A DNA stretch of 64,000 nt from Gnetum montanum. Lineage: Eukaryota > Streptophyta > Gnetopsida > Gnetales > Gnetaceae. Below the pieces are notes generated by a model. The model ran no database searches. It was given only the letters and a program-made list of their open reading frames with translations, and was not told where the DNA came from. The first letter of the stretch is position 1. Every line of letters begins with the position of its first letter. The position numbers were made by a program, and so were the translations under genes. Where the stretch lies: assembly GCA_015680685.1 (NCBI GenBank), contig MNCI01011809.1, forward strand, positions 118,096 to 182,095, read 5' to 3'. Shown here in pieces: positions 35,692 through 48,000 of this stretch.

Positions 35692-36856
35692 TGAGAACTA
35701 AGAACTTAGAAAAGCGGGGGAAGGGGGGGTGTGGGTGGGTGGTGGGGAGAATGAATAAGTTCACCAAACCACAACAACACCTGTTACACAAAACATAACA
35801 ATTATGTGGTTTCCCAACATGGATGGTTCACACTTAGATGGTATATTCCTTGCATGCCTCTAGTCTTTGTTTCTTCCAAAATATGATTTAGAGGACACCA
35901 AAAATTTTACAAAATTTGAGCTCTACTAAGGACAGTTTTCTCATTGTGACAACTCTCAATCTCATAAGGTCTCAACAAGCTCAAGAGTGGTTTAAAGGAT
36001 TCCACAACTTATACAAAATAGAGCTTTAATCCAGAGTGTTTTGACGTAGCAAAATGACTTAATCTTATAGGATCCTGATAAGCTCTAAAAGGATTCCTTG
36101 TCATAAGAAGTATATGAATCCCTTAGGGTAGCAAGAAAAGAAAAAGAAACATAAGGAGAGAGTGTAACTCAATTTACAAATTCCTTATCCAATGAATCAT
36201 AGTTCCATAAAAAATCTAACAAATGACATGACAGTTTAAGTATACAAGTACAATAGCATAAGATAGATAATGATAACTTTGATGTTGAAAAGGCTTGCAT
36301 AATACTTAAGAATTTGAAGTCTTCTTATAGCATTGAGTTTTTGAAAATACCTCAAAATTCATGCAACAGCTATCCAATGGATAATGTAGATCTCTCCTTT
36401 GAGATTGGGACATCTCTCTAAATTTAGCCTTAGTTTTGGGGAGTTTTCTCCTTCTTGAATGGGACATCTCTAAGGAGATTCCTTTGGGGAGACGTCTTCT
36501 TTCAAGAGGATACACCTTTTATTTTTAGGAGATGTCTTCCTATGATTGACTTCCTCTTAGCCAAGATGTTTGTTGTTCCTTGGAGACGTATTCTCAATTT
36601 TGAGCTTTGGTTCCTAAGGCTTTCTCTTGTTGATTTAGCTTCCTCTCAATCCCTGGAGCATCTTCATTTAGCTTGTAGTCTTCATATTTGTCCATTCTCT
36701 CATTTTTCCTATGAAGTATTTTACTTTGATAGGCATGCTTTCTTAAGTCCTTGTCCATGATGTGGAGTTCTTGTTCTTGTCCTATAAATACAACATCCAC
36801 AACAAACATCATTTGTTCTCCATTTTCCTTAAGGTTTTGATATACCAAAAGGTTAA
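35692..36856 (-). repeat. 5' LTR of element G
   Basis: Right LTR of G, related to 22303-23604 along its length, with one copy of the 73-base unit. The GACATCTC/GACGTCTT motif cluster lies at 36390-36540. The right end is uncertain by about ten bases. Confidence 0.75.
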
Positions 36857-38757
36857 TAAATTGATGCTTGTAATTCTATATTTTCAAAAGCTTTTTCAAG
36901 TGGAGGTGGATGTAAGTGAACTTGACATTTGTGGGGTACTTTGACAAGAAGTTAGACCTCTTACTTTCTTTTCTAGAACGTTGAATTACTTAAGGTAAAA
37001 ATATAGCATATATAATAAGGATTTTTATGTTATTCTTCAAGAAATTAAACATTGGAGGCATTACTTGTTGCCCAAGAAGTTCACTTTGATGGTGGAAAGA
37101 TAAGCAATTCAAATTTTAAACTCACAAAAGAAGTTGAGTGCAAAGCACATGAAATGGATTACAAAGTTATGGGAGATTAATTTTGTATTGAAGCACAAAA
37201 GTACAAAAGCTAATGTGGTGGCTCATGCGTTATCTAGGGTGCATGTACTTAATTTTAGTGTACCTCATGTGGAAGGTACAAGTGATTTTGATTCTTTATA
37301 TAAGCATGAAGATGATTTTGGGAAAGTTTGGAGAAGCCTTAAAGAGGCATTGATGACTAGGATAGACTAGTGAAGGGACTATCATATTCAAGATGAACTG
37401 TTATTTCAAAATGGAAAGTTATGTATTTCTAATTGTGATTTAGGAAAAAGATATTATTTTAAAAGAATTTTAGTGGCATGCCAAGTTACATGAGCAAGGA
37501 TAATAAATTGGAATTTATGGATAGGCACTATTTTTGGCCTAGTATGGCAATAGAAGTTTTAAAATTTGTGATGGATTTCTTGACATATCAGAAGTTTAAG
37601 GAGGTAAAGGTGTGAATGGATACTATATATCTTTGCCATTTCCAATGATCCATGGGAAAGTATGTAAATGGACTTTATGAGTGGTATTCCAAAGATCAAG
37701 GGTAGGAATGATGGAATTTTTTCTGTCTTAGATAGGTTCTACAAGATGATGTATTTTATTCTATGTAAGAAGATGAGTGACGAGTGATGCTTCTCATGTT
37801 GTAAATTTATTTTTCTAGCATGTTGTGAAGTTGCATGGAATTCCTTTGAGTATGGTTAATGATAGATTCTCTAAATTCACAAGTCACTTTTGAAGGCTCC
37901 TTTGAAAAATTTTAGGGACAAAGTTAAATATTTCTAGTCCATAACATCCATAATTTGATGGCCAAATGAAGGTGGTGAATAAATCCTTCATATACATATT
38001 GACATGTTTATGTGATGGACAACCAAATAGGTGGAAAAAATTGTTCTATCATGCTAATTTTTCATATAATAATGCTTTTTTTGTTGTTATTGGTAAAAGC
38101 CCATTTGAGATGAACTATGGATTTTATCCAAAGATGATGGATACTTTGAAGAGCTTTCATAGTGAAGCTCAACTTAGTGCTAATTTTAAGCAAGAGATGA
38201 GAGATTTCCATGCACATGTAAAATTAAATCTTGAGAAGAAGGTTGAAGAGAAAGTCCTTAAGGGAAACAAGAGTAAATGGAAGCATGGTTTTGATTTGGA
38301 TGACTTAGTTTACATGCACTCAAAGAAGAAGAGGTTAAGAGGTGTTAACTTCTTCAAATTAAAAGCCAAGAAGACGGGGTTTTCAAAGTCAAGGCTAAAA
38401 TTAATGATAATGTTTTTGAGATTGATTTACCAAATGATGTTGGTATGTATTTTGTATATAATGTTTTAGATCTTATGCACTATCATGGACCAGCTAATGA
38501 GAAGATCATATAGGGTAGAATAAATGAGTTAAAGGGGACTAATGATTAGTCCAAATCTTTAATGGAAAGGAAGGAAATCATATTGAAGAAAAAGGAAGCC
38601 TCTAGCACTCAGGGAGTCAAGACGCATGAATATTTGATCCATTGGGAGGATCAATTCATTGATGATTCTATATGGACCCATGAGACTAAACTTCTTAAGT
38701 GGAGGATCACTTCAACCCTACTCCCTTATTCACATGAGTTCACTTTTTAAAGGATGG
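36857..38757 (+). pseudogene. pol: Chromovirus F, 3' part: RNase H, integrase and chromodomain
   Basis: Pol resumes after G. RNase H: LFQVEVDVSELDICGVL near 36890, then NSQKKLSAKHMKW and FVLKHKSTKANVVAHALSRV (37120-37250). Integrase relic with many stops; clearer C-terminal part with DGQMKVVNKSF, RWKKLFYHANFSYNNAF and GKSPFEMNYGF (37958-38130). The tail has a chromodomain-like segment, YLIHWEDQFIDDSIWTHE (about 38631-38690), and ends before TAA at 38748. The chromodomain identifies the chromovirus branch. Not functional. Confidence 0.85.
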
Positions 38758-38769
38758 AAGAGTTGGTGT

Positions 38770-39843
38770 AGGAGAACCTATTTTAATCCCCTTATTCTTT
38801 CCTACATGTGTGTTTTTAGGTTTCAAGCATGAAGAAGAAGTCTTGGAAGACTAGAAGATGTCTTGGTTAAGGCCTTAGATTGATAGGATATGTCTTAATA
38901 AGAGAGAAGACATTTTGCTATTTTAGCTATAATCTTGGGTGAGACATCTCATTCTCGAAGAAGACATCTCAGGGAAGGTGTCTTCCCAAGCCAAGAGATG
39001 TCTTAGACAAGATGTCTCCCCTAAGCATAAGACATATTAGGTAAAACATCTTGCAATATGAGGAGACGTTTTGGCCTCCAAAGAAGACATCTTGCAATGA
39101 TAGAAGATGTTTTCTCTAAGAGCTAGGTTGACACAAAAGATGTCTTATCAAGGTCAAAAACAAACCATACAGCTAGGAAAACTCTTGAAAACACTCGTCC
39201 CAATTTGGAAAAACCATAAAACAAGATAGAAAAGGATGAAGATAGTCAAGGAGAAGGTGAGAAAACTTGGAAAACATCTGAAGAATCTTAAGTTGAGTTA
39301 AGAAAAAGTTTCTAGATTTCTTGTCTTTTGGTTTATCATAACTATTATTCTAACTCATCATTGTTGATGACCATGAGTGAAGAGAGCTCTTAACTATGGA
39401 AAGCTAAGTAAGAGAAGGTGTGTAGGTATATTAAGTGAATGCAATTATTGATTGTAGCTCCAAGATCAAGTTTTGATGTGTTGGTCTATGTGTTTTATTG
39501 TCTTTTCTTACTTGTAAGTCAAGATCTTAGTTCCGAGTTATGGAAGAGATTCTCTATTGGTTGTATCTTGCATTAAAAATAGCCATTGTGTGGTTGTAGA
39601 GCCTCCTATGTAATATCATGTGAGTGTGATAGGTTTCGAATGTTTGTGGATTTTGACCTTGTTGTAATCTTCTAATAAATTAACTGAAGATAACTATATT
39701 TCTTATTTTCTAGCATTAAGTTTTGTCTTTACATAATATCTAGATTTAGTATTTAAAGGTGATTTATTGATCAATGTAGGTGTCTTTACATAAATCCTTG
39801 GTAATTTGATCATAACTTAAGCATGAATTTATTTTTCCCAACA
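38770..39843 (+). repeat. Probable 3' LTR of chromovirus F
   Basis: Purine-rich AAAGGATGGAAGAG precedes TGGTGTAGGAGAACCTATTT, and a CCCAACA terminus occurs at 39843. The other LTR is not in the window, so both borders are tentative. The region has many AAGACATCTC/GAGACATCT motifs (38860-39150) like those in G's LTRs. Confidence 0.4.
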
Positions 39844-40680
39844 AACTTATGCCATACTTTCAAGCTTTATCTCAGCATATGATTCTTGTTGATGATATTC
39901 AACATCTTCAATCTCAAAGTATTTGTTTAACATCTTGGGCCAAGAAAGAAGACACTTAGTATCTTTCATTTCAATAAATTCTTTACTTCAACATGGGGTA
40001 ATTTAGAATCATGTCTTAATTATCTATTAAAAGTAAATTCAATCCTTTTACTTGAATTCTTTTACGGTTGTAAAATAGGTTCTTTCTCTTCCTTTCTTTG
40101 AAATATAAACCAATGAGACTTATTTTTAATACTTGGAGCATGATGGACCTCATCTTTTTATTTCTTATATTCTTTAAAGGCTTTATTCTTAAAAGAGATT
40201 TTATTTTCAATATGTGATGTGGATGAATGTCTTAATGAAGAAACCCTTGTGTTCTCTTATCTAGATACTTTTAGTAAGGGATGAAGTTCTTTGTTATCTT
40301 ATAGCTTCTTAAGTTTTTTTGTAATATACTTCATAGCATTCCTCACATCTTCCATATCTTTAGCTAAAGGCTTAATTATCTCTTCTTTAGTAACATGATG
40401 GAAATTGTGACATCTCATTGTTGGATGTTGGAGTAAATGTTAAATATTCATAACATTCAACATTATGCATAAAGAACGTAATAAGAAAAATGCAGAAGGA
40501 AATGAAAAGAAAGATTTATTATTGTGAAAATAATGTAGTGCTTAGTGTGGAAGAAGGAGGAGTAACACCCACTCTTATCCCCCAACACCCATCTAGCACA
40601 ATTTTGATTCCAAAATGAGCCCCATGTGACCTAGAACCCCTCCAAGCATCTTTGGCAGCCTTGGAACCCCACTGAACCTA
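39844..40680. other. Unresolved AT-rich stretch
   Basis: No coding region I can name. A short minus-strand frame at 40016-40210 is lysine-rich and has no recognisable motif. A possible terminus TGTTGGATGTTGGAGTAAAT at about 40424 could be an unidentified element end. Confidence 0.4.
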
Positions 40681-41801
40681 GTTGAAACTTGTCAAAACTA
40701 GTCAAAATCTAGGATTTAATGTTTTTCACACTAGAGGAGGCTTCTTCCATGATGATCCTCTTACCCTCAATGTGGATATATGGGAGGAAGAAAAAATGAC
40801 CTAAATTGACTATTAAATAACACTTTTTCAAAGCTCGATGATCCCTAGACTAGAATCCTCTGGAGCTTCTGAAAGCAACAAAAGTGATCAAATATGGTGC
40901 AAAAATTTCATCTTCCTCTCATCCATGCTAGGGCCACTATGCCCAATGTGGAAGAAAGGGGGAAGATTACATGAGGCACTTAGAAGCCTCCAAATTATCG
41001 AATTTTGATACCTAGCATTAATTGTCGAAACAGGTAACCCTAGAGGTTGACATGCATGGTCGATCGATTGTCGATTTGGCCTAGATTTTCTTTCTTAGTT
41101 GGGGGAGATCTCTTCCATGGTAATCCTCCCACCCTCAACATGGATGGAAGGAGGGAAACCTGAAAACCTCGTCAAAGCCTTCGAAATAGCTAGATTTTGG
41201 CCTTAGACACTCATAGCCAATTTCAACCCTGGGGACACTCATGCATAGTCAAATTAATCATAAAAAGCTAAAAAGTCCTTCCCCCTAATTTTCCATGATG
41301 AGCATGGAAGCCCTAGTGTGGAAAAAATGAGGAAAGTCCAAAACTTACCTAATGACCCTTAAAACAACCAAATTTCAACATCAAATGTCAATAGTCAACA
41401 CTAGTAACTTTAGAAGCCTACATGCATGATCGAAAGTGACCACAAATGGTTAAAAAGCTTTTTCCCCCAATTTTCCATGTTGAGCATGGAAGCCCCAATG
41501 TGGATAAAGGGGTGGAAAACATCAAAAACCACTCATAAACCTTCAAAATAGAAAAATTTTAACACCAAGCATTGGTAACCATCACTAGCAACCTCAGGGA
41601 CCTACATGCATGGCCAAAAATTATGCAAAAAGGTGAAATTTTGTTTTACCCCAGTTTTTCACATTGGGCATACCATCCCCAGCATGGAGAAAGAGAGGGA
41701 AGTCCAAAAGCACCTAGAAAACTTCCAAACTAACTATTTTTAACTTTAAACCTTAGTCCTCAACCTTGACAACCCTAGAACCTCACATGCATGGTTGATT
41801 G
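40680..41801. repeat. Satellite-like tandem array, ~184-bp period
   Basis: The landmark CATGCATGGTC and variants recurs at 41051, 41240, 41421, 41605 and 41786, giving periods of 189, 181, 184 and 181. Each unit also carries a dyad like TTTTCCATGTTGAGCATGGA and a GGAAAACATCAAAAACC-type stretch. One or two more diverged units precede 41051. The array is cut by the E insertion at 41802. Confidence 0.75.
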
Positions 41802-43287
41802 TGTAACAATCGAAAACATCGATGGCCAGAACATTGAGGCATTTGCAAGTGCATAGCCTAACCCCGTGTTTGCATAAGGGCCTTGGTGGAAGTGAAGACA
41901 AGGCACCCTAAATGACCTTATTGATCAAACAGGGAATTTTCTGATTACAATCGAGGTGGTGGATGTAACCAAGGGTGGCGTGGTTAGTCAAAAATGCAAA
42001 TGCAAATAACATAAAATGGTGCTAAGTGTTAAAGCGATGTTTTGCAGTGTGAAATGTAGAGAGTAGCTATGGAATGGGGGTGAGCATAGCAAAGGGTTTC
42101 AACCAAAACAAGGATGTCAACCCATGGAAACTACTGCCCAAGTGTAGTATAGCATGACAACGCATGAAAAAATGTGAAGAGATGCAAGAAAATGCTAGAA
42201 ATGGGAGAGAGAAATGGAACAACACCTAAAATGGGAGCGTAGTTAACTTCAAAAGGATCTCAAAAGGTACATAGTATACAATAAGCATAGTGGAATCATA
42301 GTCATAGTCTCAGTGGTGTTGGGCCATAAAGTCTAGCACTCATCGTGATGAACCGTGCCTCCCAAGTTGGCTGCCATGGTGTACTGTGTGACGTAGGGCT
42401 ACAACAGGGCCACAGTGTATCGTGCAATGTAGCTATGACTCTCTGTTGATGTGGTGTGCTTTGGGTCTTGTTCACCCATGAAGCTAAGTGCCAAGATGCC
42501 AAATGCCAAATGAAAGTGCCAACTACCAACCCCCAAAATGTTGGGGGTCCAGGGCTATTTATAGGGCTAGGGTTAGCCCAAAATGTAAATCAGGTGCCAC
42601 ATGCTAGTGTGATAGGTGGGACTACAAGAAAAATTTAGAAAATTTTCTAAGTCTAGAGGTGACTAGAAAAAGTTTGAAAATTATTCTAACTCTAGTTGCT
42701 ATGCTTGCTATGCTCACCCCTTGCTATGCTTTAGAGCATAATCTTGACAGTTAGAAATTTTTTTGCAAAATTGGTGTTCCATGCTAGCTACGCTAGCTAT
42801 GCTCTAGGGCATACCAAGGGTAATGGGAGCATAGTGCAACACTTAGAAAAATTTTTGTAGCTTGTGTCATCATTCTGATACTTAGAAAAAATCTTGCAAA
42901 ACTAGCTTTGGGTGTGCTAACTACACTAGCTACGCTCTAGAGCATAGCAAGGGCAATGGGAGCATAGCACAACACTTAGAAAAATTTCTACAACTTGTGT
43001 CATCATTTTGACACTTAGCCAAAATTATAGAAAATTGGCTATTGAAGCTGACTACACTTTACTATAGTGGAGATTGTAGTCTCGGCACTTAGAAAAATTT
43101 GTAGAAAGTTCCATCATTCTAACACTTACAAAAATTTTGCAAATCTAGTAGTTGGAGTTGACTATGCTCTGGTGCAATGGAGAGCATAGTCCCAACACTT
43201 AGAAAAATTTGAGGAAAGTGTCATCATTTTGATACTTAGCCAAATTTGTAGTCAAGAAGTGGTAGCTCAAATTTTTGTGGTGTTTCA
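41802..43287 (-). repeat. 3' LTR of element E (inverted)
   Basis: Reads, in reverse, TGAAACACCACAAAAATTTG (from 43287) to ...GATTGTTACA (41802), 1,486 bp. Minus-strand TATAAATA at 42556-42563. The preceding GATTG (41797-41801) would be a target duplication copy; the partner should lie beyond the right edge after element D. Confidence 0.88.
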
Positions 43288-43341
43288 TTGGTCCCTCTTT
43301 GTTGACATTTGGAGGAGTGGCTTGAGAGATGTCAACAAAGA
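43288..43341 (-). promoter_or_regulatory. Hairpin and polypurine tract of E
   Basis: On the minus strand TCTTTGTTGACATCTCTC... pairs with ...AAATGTCAACAAAGA, running into the purine tract AACAAAGAGGGACCAA just before the LTR. Counterpart of the A and C structures. Confidence 0.75.
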
Positions 43342-44134
43342 ATCACAAAACACCATAGTAGATGTGGCACCAACATCACTTGTCAGTACTAGATCGGGTG
43401 TTGTTCCACCATGTTCAAGAGTGCTATGGATAGGGATATGCTGGGGAAATGGGTGTAGGCAATGCTAGGGGAATGAAATGTAAGTAGGGAAGATGAAATG
43501 AAAATAGTGTATCATGATGCAAGATGCAAAGTTAGCATGGCTGATGGTGACCATGGCATAAAGTGGCTTATCCTTGAAACATTAACCTCTCATCAAAGTG
43601 CTCATGAGAAAGTCAAGGTTGATCCAAGGCTAGATCAGTTACAAAACTATAGTGCTGTTAATTTGCTATGAGGTGAACCTTCATTGGATCTGGCTTATTG
43701 CTGAATGCTAGCTGTAAGGTGTTTTTCATCGAGTGGATGGACTTTGTCGACCATTGAGTAGATAGGCTTTGCTTTTGATGCAACCACATTGTGTCTGTAG
43801 GATAGGTGTTTCCTTCCAAGGATGAACTGTGTTACATCTACTTGGGCTTTGACTAGCCAACAGGGACTCTTCATGGGCCAAGTTGCATTATGTCTACCAT
43901 GGGTTCTATGATGGGATGTGAAGAGAGTATGTCATGTGTGTTTATAGTGTGTATGCATTAGAGGGGTTTGCATGCAATGGAATGCAGGGAATGTAAGAGG
44001 CTATTGGAATGCAAGGGACATGCATAGGCTATAATGCAAGGACATGTGTAGGTTAAAACAAGATGAAGGGGATGTGCACTCTTGAGTGGCTTAGCTAACC
44101 CAATTATGCACATTAGAGTGATGTGGGGACTTAC

Positions 44135-44181
44135 TGTTGTAATGAGATGCATCTTTGTGTGACCACCTCTGAGGCTTCATC
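44135..44181 (-). other. Conserved small exon-like cassette of E
   Basis: Minus strand: acceptor-like GTTGTGTTTGCAG, then GATGAAGCCTCAGAGGTGG..., then the strong donor-like GTAAGT. With A this is the best preserved copy of the block. Confidence 0.45.
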
Positions 44182-44379
44182 CTGCAAACACAACTCTGAG
44201 AAGATAAGAAAACTACAAAACATGAAATGCAAGTGAAATTCCATATGTGAAGATGCATGAAAAGTTGAACTAGTTGTAAATGCGCAAGAAGCCAATGGAA
44301 GTGGTAGTGGAATGATGCTGTGAGTGCCCCAAAGGTTTCACTAATGGCAGGTGTTCTAAAAGATCAACAACATGCGAAT

Positions 44380-44900
44380 TTAAAGTCCTAGCAGACTGTT
44401 AACTTGTTTAAGGTCCTGGTAGACCATGATGTGCTAGTTTATAGTCCTAGCAAACTACTGGATGCTAGTTTAACTTCGTAGTGGATGGTGGATGTTGTGC
44501 CAATTTAATGTCATGAACCAAGGATGAGCTATGCCAATTTACTGTTGTAGCGTACATGCTATGGATGCCAGTTTTAGCATCATGGCCCAAGGACAGTTCA
44601 TGCCAATTTAGCATCATAGTGGACATGCTATGTGCTTACCTTCCTTTGGTGAGGTATGCTGCTACATGCATAGCCATGTTGTGTGCTTGCAAGACCTTGC
44701 AAAAATCAACTAGAAAAACAACATCAAGTAGCAACTACATAATAAGGTTAATGTGCACAAGTGAAAGGAAAGCAATGTGAAAAGTGATAGTTTTGGGCTA
44801 TTCCAAGTCACAATGATAGTTTAAGGCCATTTTGGTCCATTGCTAGTTTAAGGCATTTTCATGCATGACTAGTTTAAGGCCTTTTCAGGCCATGTGTTTT
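44380..44900 (-). repeat. TTAAACTRG repeats of E
   Basis: Minus-strand units with TAAACTAGC/TAAACTGGCA, spaced 35-60 bases, in two clusters (44380-44640 and 44810-44890). Same pair of clusters as in C. Confidence 0.7.
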
Positions 44901-45099
44901 TGTAGTTTTATGATTTTTTTTTATTTTCATGTGTTTTTAATGCTTTTCAAATGGAATGCATAAGCTAAGTGGATGGATGTGTAACCAAAGCCAAAATCTA
45001 TAAACAAAGTGAAGCAGTGTGTAAACTAAGTAAGTAGGTGAAATGTAAATGCATGAACAAATGCAATGCAAGTGAAAACAAAAAATGCATGGAATATGG

Positions 45100-48000
45100 G
45101 GCAAGGGGTAAGTAGGCACCTAGTGTATTTTTGGCCAAGGAAACGTCTTGGTCACATAGTTTCTTCCTAACCAAGCATGGATTAGGGGATGCACAAGGCT
45201 TAGGATCCTCTGGGAGGCTATTGGCTTCAACCACTCATTCAAGTGTGTTAGCCTTAGGCATTGCATTGGTTGCTGCAAGTGTACCACTAAGAAACTCCAC
45301 CTTTGGCACCTACCCCATGTCTATGTTATGGGTAGCTGGAGGGGAGATGTTATCACCATGGATGATAACTTGATCACCTTTGTATGGAAGGTAGATTTCT
45401 TGATGGATTATGGAGGAGACAGCCCATAATTGACCTAGCCAAGGTTGGCTTAGGATTAGGTTGATGCTTGGCATCTCCTCTATGACTGTGAAATATATGG
45501 ATGTGGGGAACTACTCCCTTGTCCCAAAGGTGATGTTGATTGTACCCCTAATGGTGACGTGTGATCTATTAAAGGATTTTAGACTCATGATTTTGGTAGG
45601 CTTGATCTCATTTATTAGGCCTACCTTATTAATGATGGAGTACAATACTACGTTTTTTGTTATACCGTCATCAACATGCACCCTGCAGATGGTGCACTAC
45701 CCAATGCATATGCTAATTGACAATGAAGCTATTATGACCTTCCCTCATTCAGGGTTGACCTTGACTACTTTGTCATGAAAGGTCATGGATGTTGATCTTG
45801 ATTCTTATGGTGTAAGAGGTAAGATCACTACATGGATAGCATTCTCATTTGTAGGGATGTCCTTTGTAATAGGAATGGAGGTCAACATCTAGGCTAGTTC
45901 GTAGTAGTGAGAAAATGAGGTCATGACTAGGTCATACAAGCTCAGTGTTGTGTTCTTCTACTTGAGCATTTGGATCACCTAGACTAGTGCAGCTGCGAAG
46001 TCCTTGTCATCAGTCATTATGTTGGTCTTGACCTCCTCCATATGTCTTGAGAAATAGATCTCTCGTGAATGGGACTTGGACGTGGGTTGTTTGGCCTACT
46101 TGGGGGTAGGGGCCCCAGTGTTCAGTTGCAGCTTACTAGTTATGGCCTTTACTTCAACTGTGGGGATCGTGAGGTGCTTGTTTAGCCTCTTGCATTGCCA
46201 TTTGGTAGGCCTACCCAGGTTGCCAGTGGGGGTAATCCTTGAAGGAGAAAAGATCAACACATTACCCACTATTGGGCCTTGGGTAGGTGAGGGGCCATCA
46301 TGTTGTGGCACCCTAATGAAAAATAATGATTGTTTGGGATTTGTTGCTATGGTGCTAGCTCATTGTGGCACCTTGATGATAAAGGGTTGTTTAGTAGTTG
46401 TAGGTATAGCATCATGCTAGTTTAATGTCTTAAAAAACGGTTAGTTTGATTGCCAATTTAACATCTTAGCGGACGACTGCTGTGGGACCTTAACCACAAA
46501 GGGTGTTGTGGGTGCTTGAGGTGGCACTTTGATAATAAAAGGGGCCTCTTGCTTGTGGAGGCCAAGGGGATCCTTGCCTTACTAGGATGCACATGGATCA
46601 CAAAAGGTTATTACGCAAGTTTAGACTTGCCACCCATGTTGATGAAGTTTATGACATAGGGGGCATCATCTACGTTGGATTGGCTCACTACGTCGAGCAC
46701 TAGTTGGCCTTGTTCTATCATTCTTTGCAAGTCATCCTATAAAGCATGATAGTTATCTATACTATGACCAAAAATCTATTCATAATGATAGTATTGGTCT
46801 AGCTTGAAGTGTTGTGGGACTGGGGGTTCATTTGATACTGTTGAGGTGGGATTCCTCAATAGTTTGCAATACCTATCATGTTTTTGGTGGGAAATCTCTG
46901 ATACGTGTTTGTATTGGATTCACCCAGCTTTCATAAGTTTCTCAAATAGTTTAGAGGGTTCTATTGATAACGGTGTATACTTTGAGCAATCCTTACGCTC
47001 AAAGTTGGACCTTGGGGCAACCCCTACCGATGTAGATAAGTTGGCACCATAGTTGGCAGCTTTGTGAGCTAGGGCCTTGGGCTACTTAGCCATCAAGCCC
47101 CGATTGGTTAATTTTGTACTTGTGGCCACTATTGCCACTATTTCATTTTTCTTGTATGCATGTTGGTTTCTGTAGGCCACATGGGCCGAGTCATTGCTAG
47201 CTTACACTACCTCCTCTATGCCCTTCATTTGGGCAAAGGCTTGGCTAAGAGACTTTGGGGCTAGGTAATACAGTTTGCACTTGATGAAGTTGTTCACTAA
47301 ACCCTTGAAGATGGCTAGTAGTTGCATCTCTGCTAGGGGTCCATACATTTCGCTTAATGTGGTGTTCAGCATTAGAGGAATTTTGGCAGAGGCTCTAGGG
47401 GCCCCTACTTGACCTGCATGAGTTGGTTGAGGGTTGCTTCAAGCTTTAGGTTGTACCTAAAGTGTGTTACAAATTGGCTTATGAGATCCTTCAAAGAAGA
47501 TATTGAGGCCTTTTGTAGTGTGCAATACCAATCTAAGGCCTTTCCAATGAGTGAAATGGGGAACACATGAGGGCATGTGGTCAAGCTTGAAGGAGCAAGC
47601 ACTCAGGTCAGAATGTGACCAAGTGTGCATTGGGGTCTCCTTCACCATTGTACTTGGTGAGTTGAGGTAGCAGGACCCCAATTAGGAGAGTCAAGGGTGG
47701 GACTACACCACTTTGATAGTTTTGGAGGAGGTAGCTTTGAGTCAGTTGATCTCCTCTATCAAACTTTGGATTAGCTGGAATGCTTGATCCAAGCTTGGGG
47801 ATGTGCCAGCTAGTTTAAAGTCATAGCAGACGATCATTGCTAGTTTAATGTTGTAGCAGATGGATGCAGTTGATGCATTAGCTGAGTGATGGGAGTGGTG
47901 ACTGAGGTAGGCCACACACACATGGGTTAGATTGATGCTAAGGGAACCAATGAGACAAGCAGGACATAGGATGACCAAATCATTTAGGGCATCGAGATGG

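Larger units (their letters stand above)
22303..36856 (-). mobile_element. Element G: copia-like gag-only element, minus strand, split by element C
   Basis: Two related LTRs (22303-23604 and 35692-36856) both begin TGAGRACTAAGAACTTA. The primer site next to 35691, read on the minus strand, is TGGTATTGGAGCC, close to the initiator-Met tRNA type, so the 35692 LTR is the 5' LTR. The interior holds a gag split at 26191/34944 by element C and about 1.6 kb of AT-rich DNA. No protease, integrase or RT is visible, so this is either a deleted copy or a non-autonomous element. It interrupts chromovirus F. Outer borders are good to a few bases on the left and roughly ten on the right; I could not settle the target duplication. 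Confidence 0.75.

Noticed and set aside
39900-40260. Possible gag relic on the minus strand
   Set aside because: Lysine-rich text without zinc knuckle or any family motif; not enough to name.
40680-41801. CRISPR-like array
   Set aside because: Units are imperfect ~184-bp tandem copies without short identical repeats and unique spacers, in a plant context.
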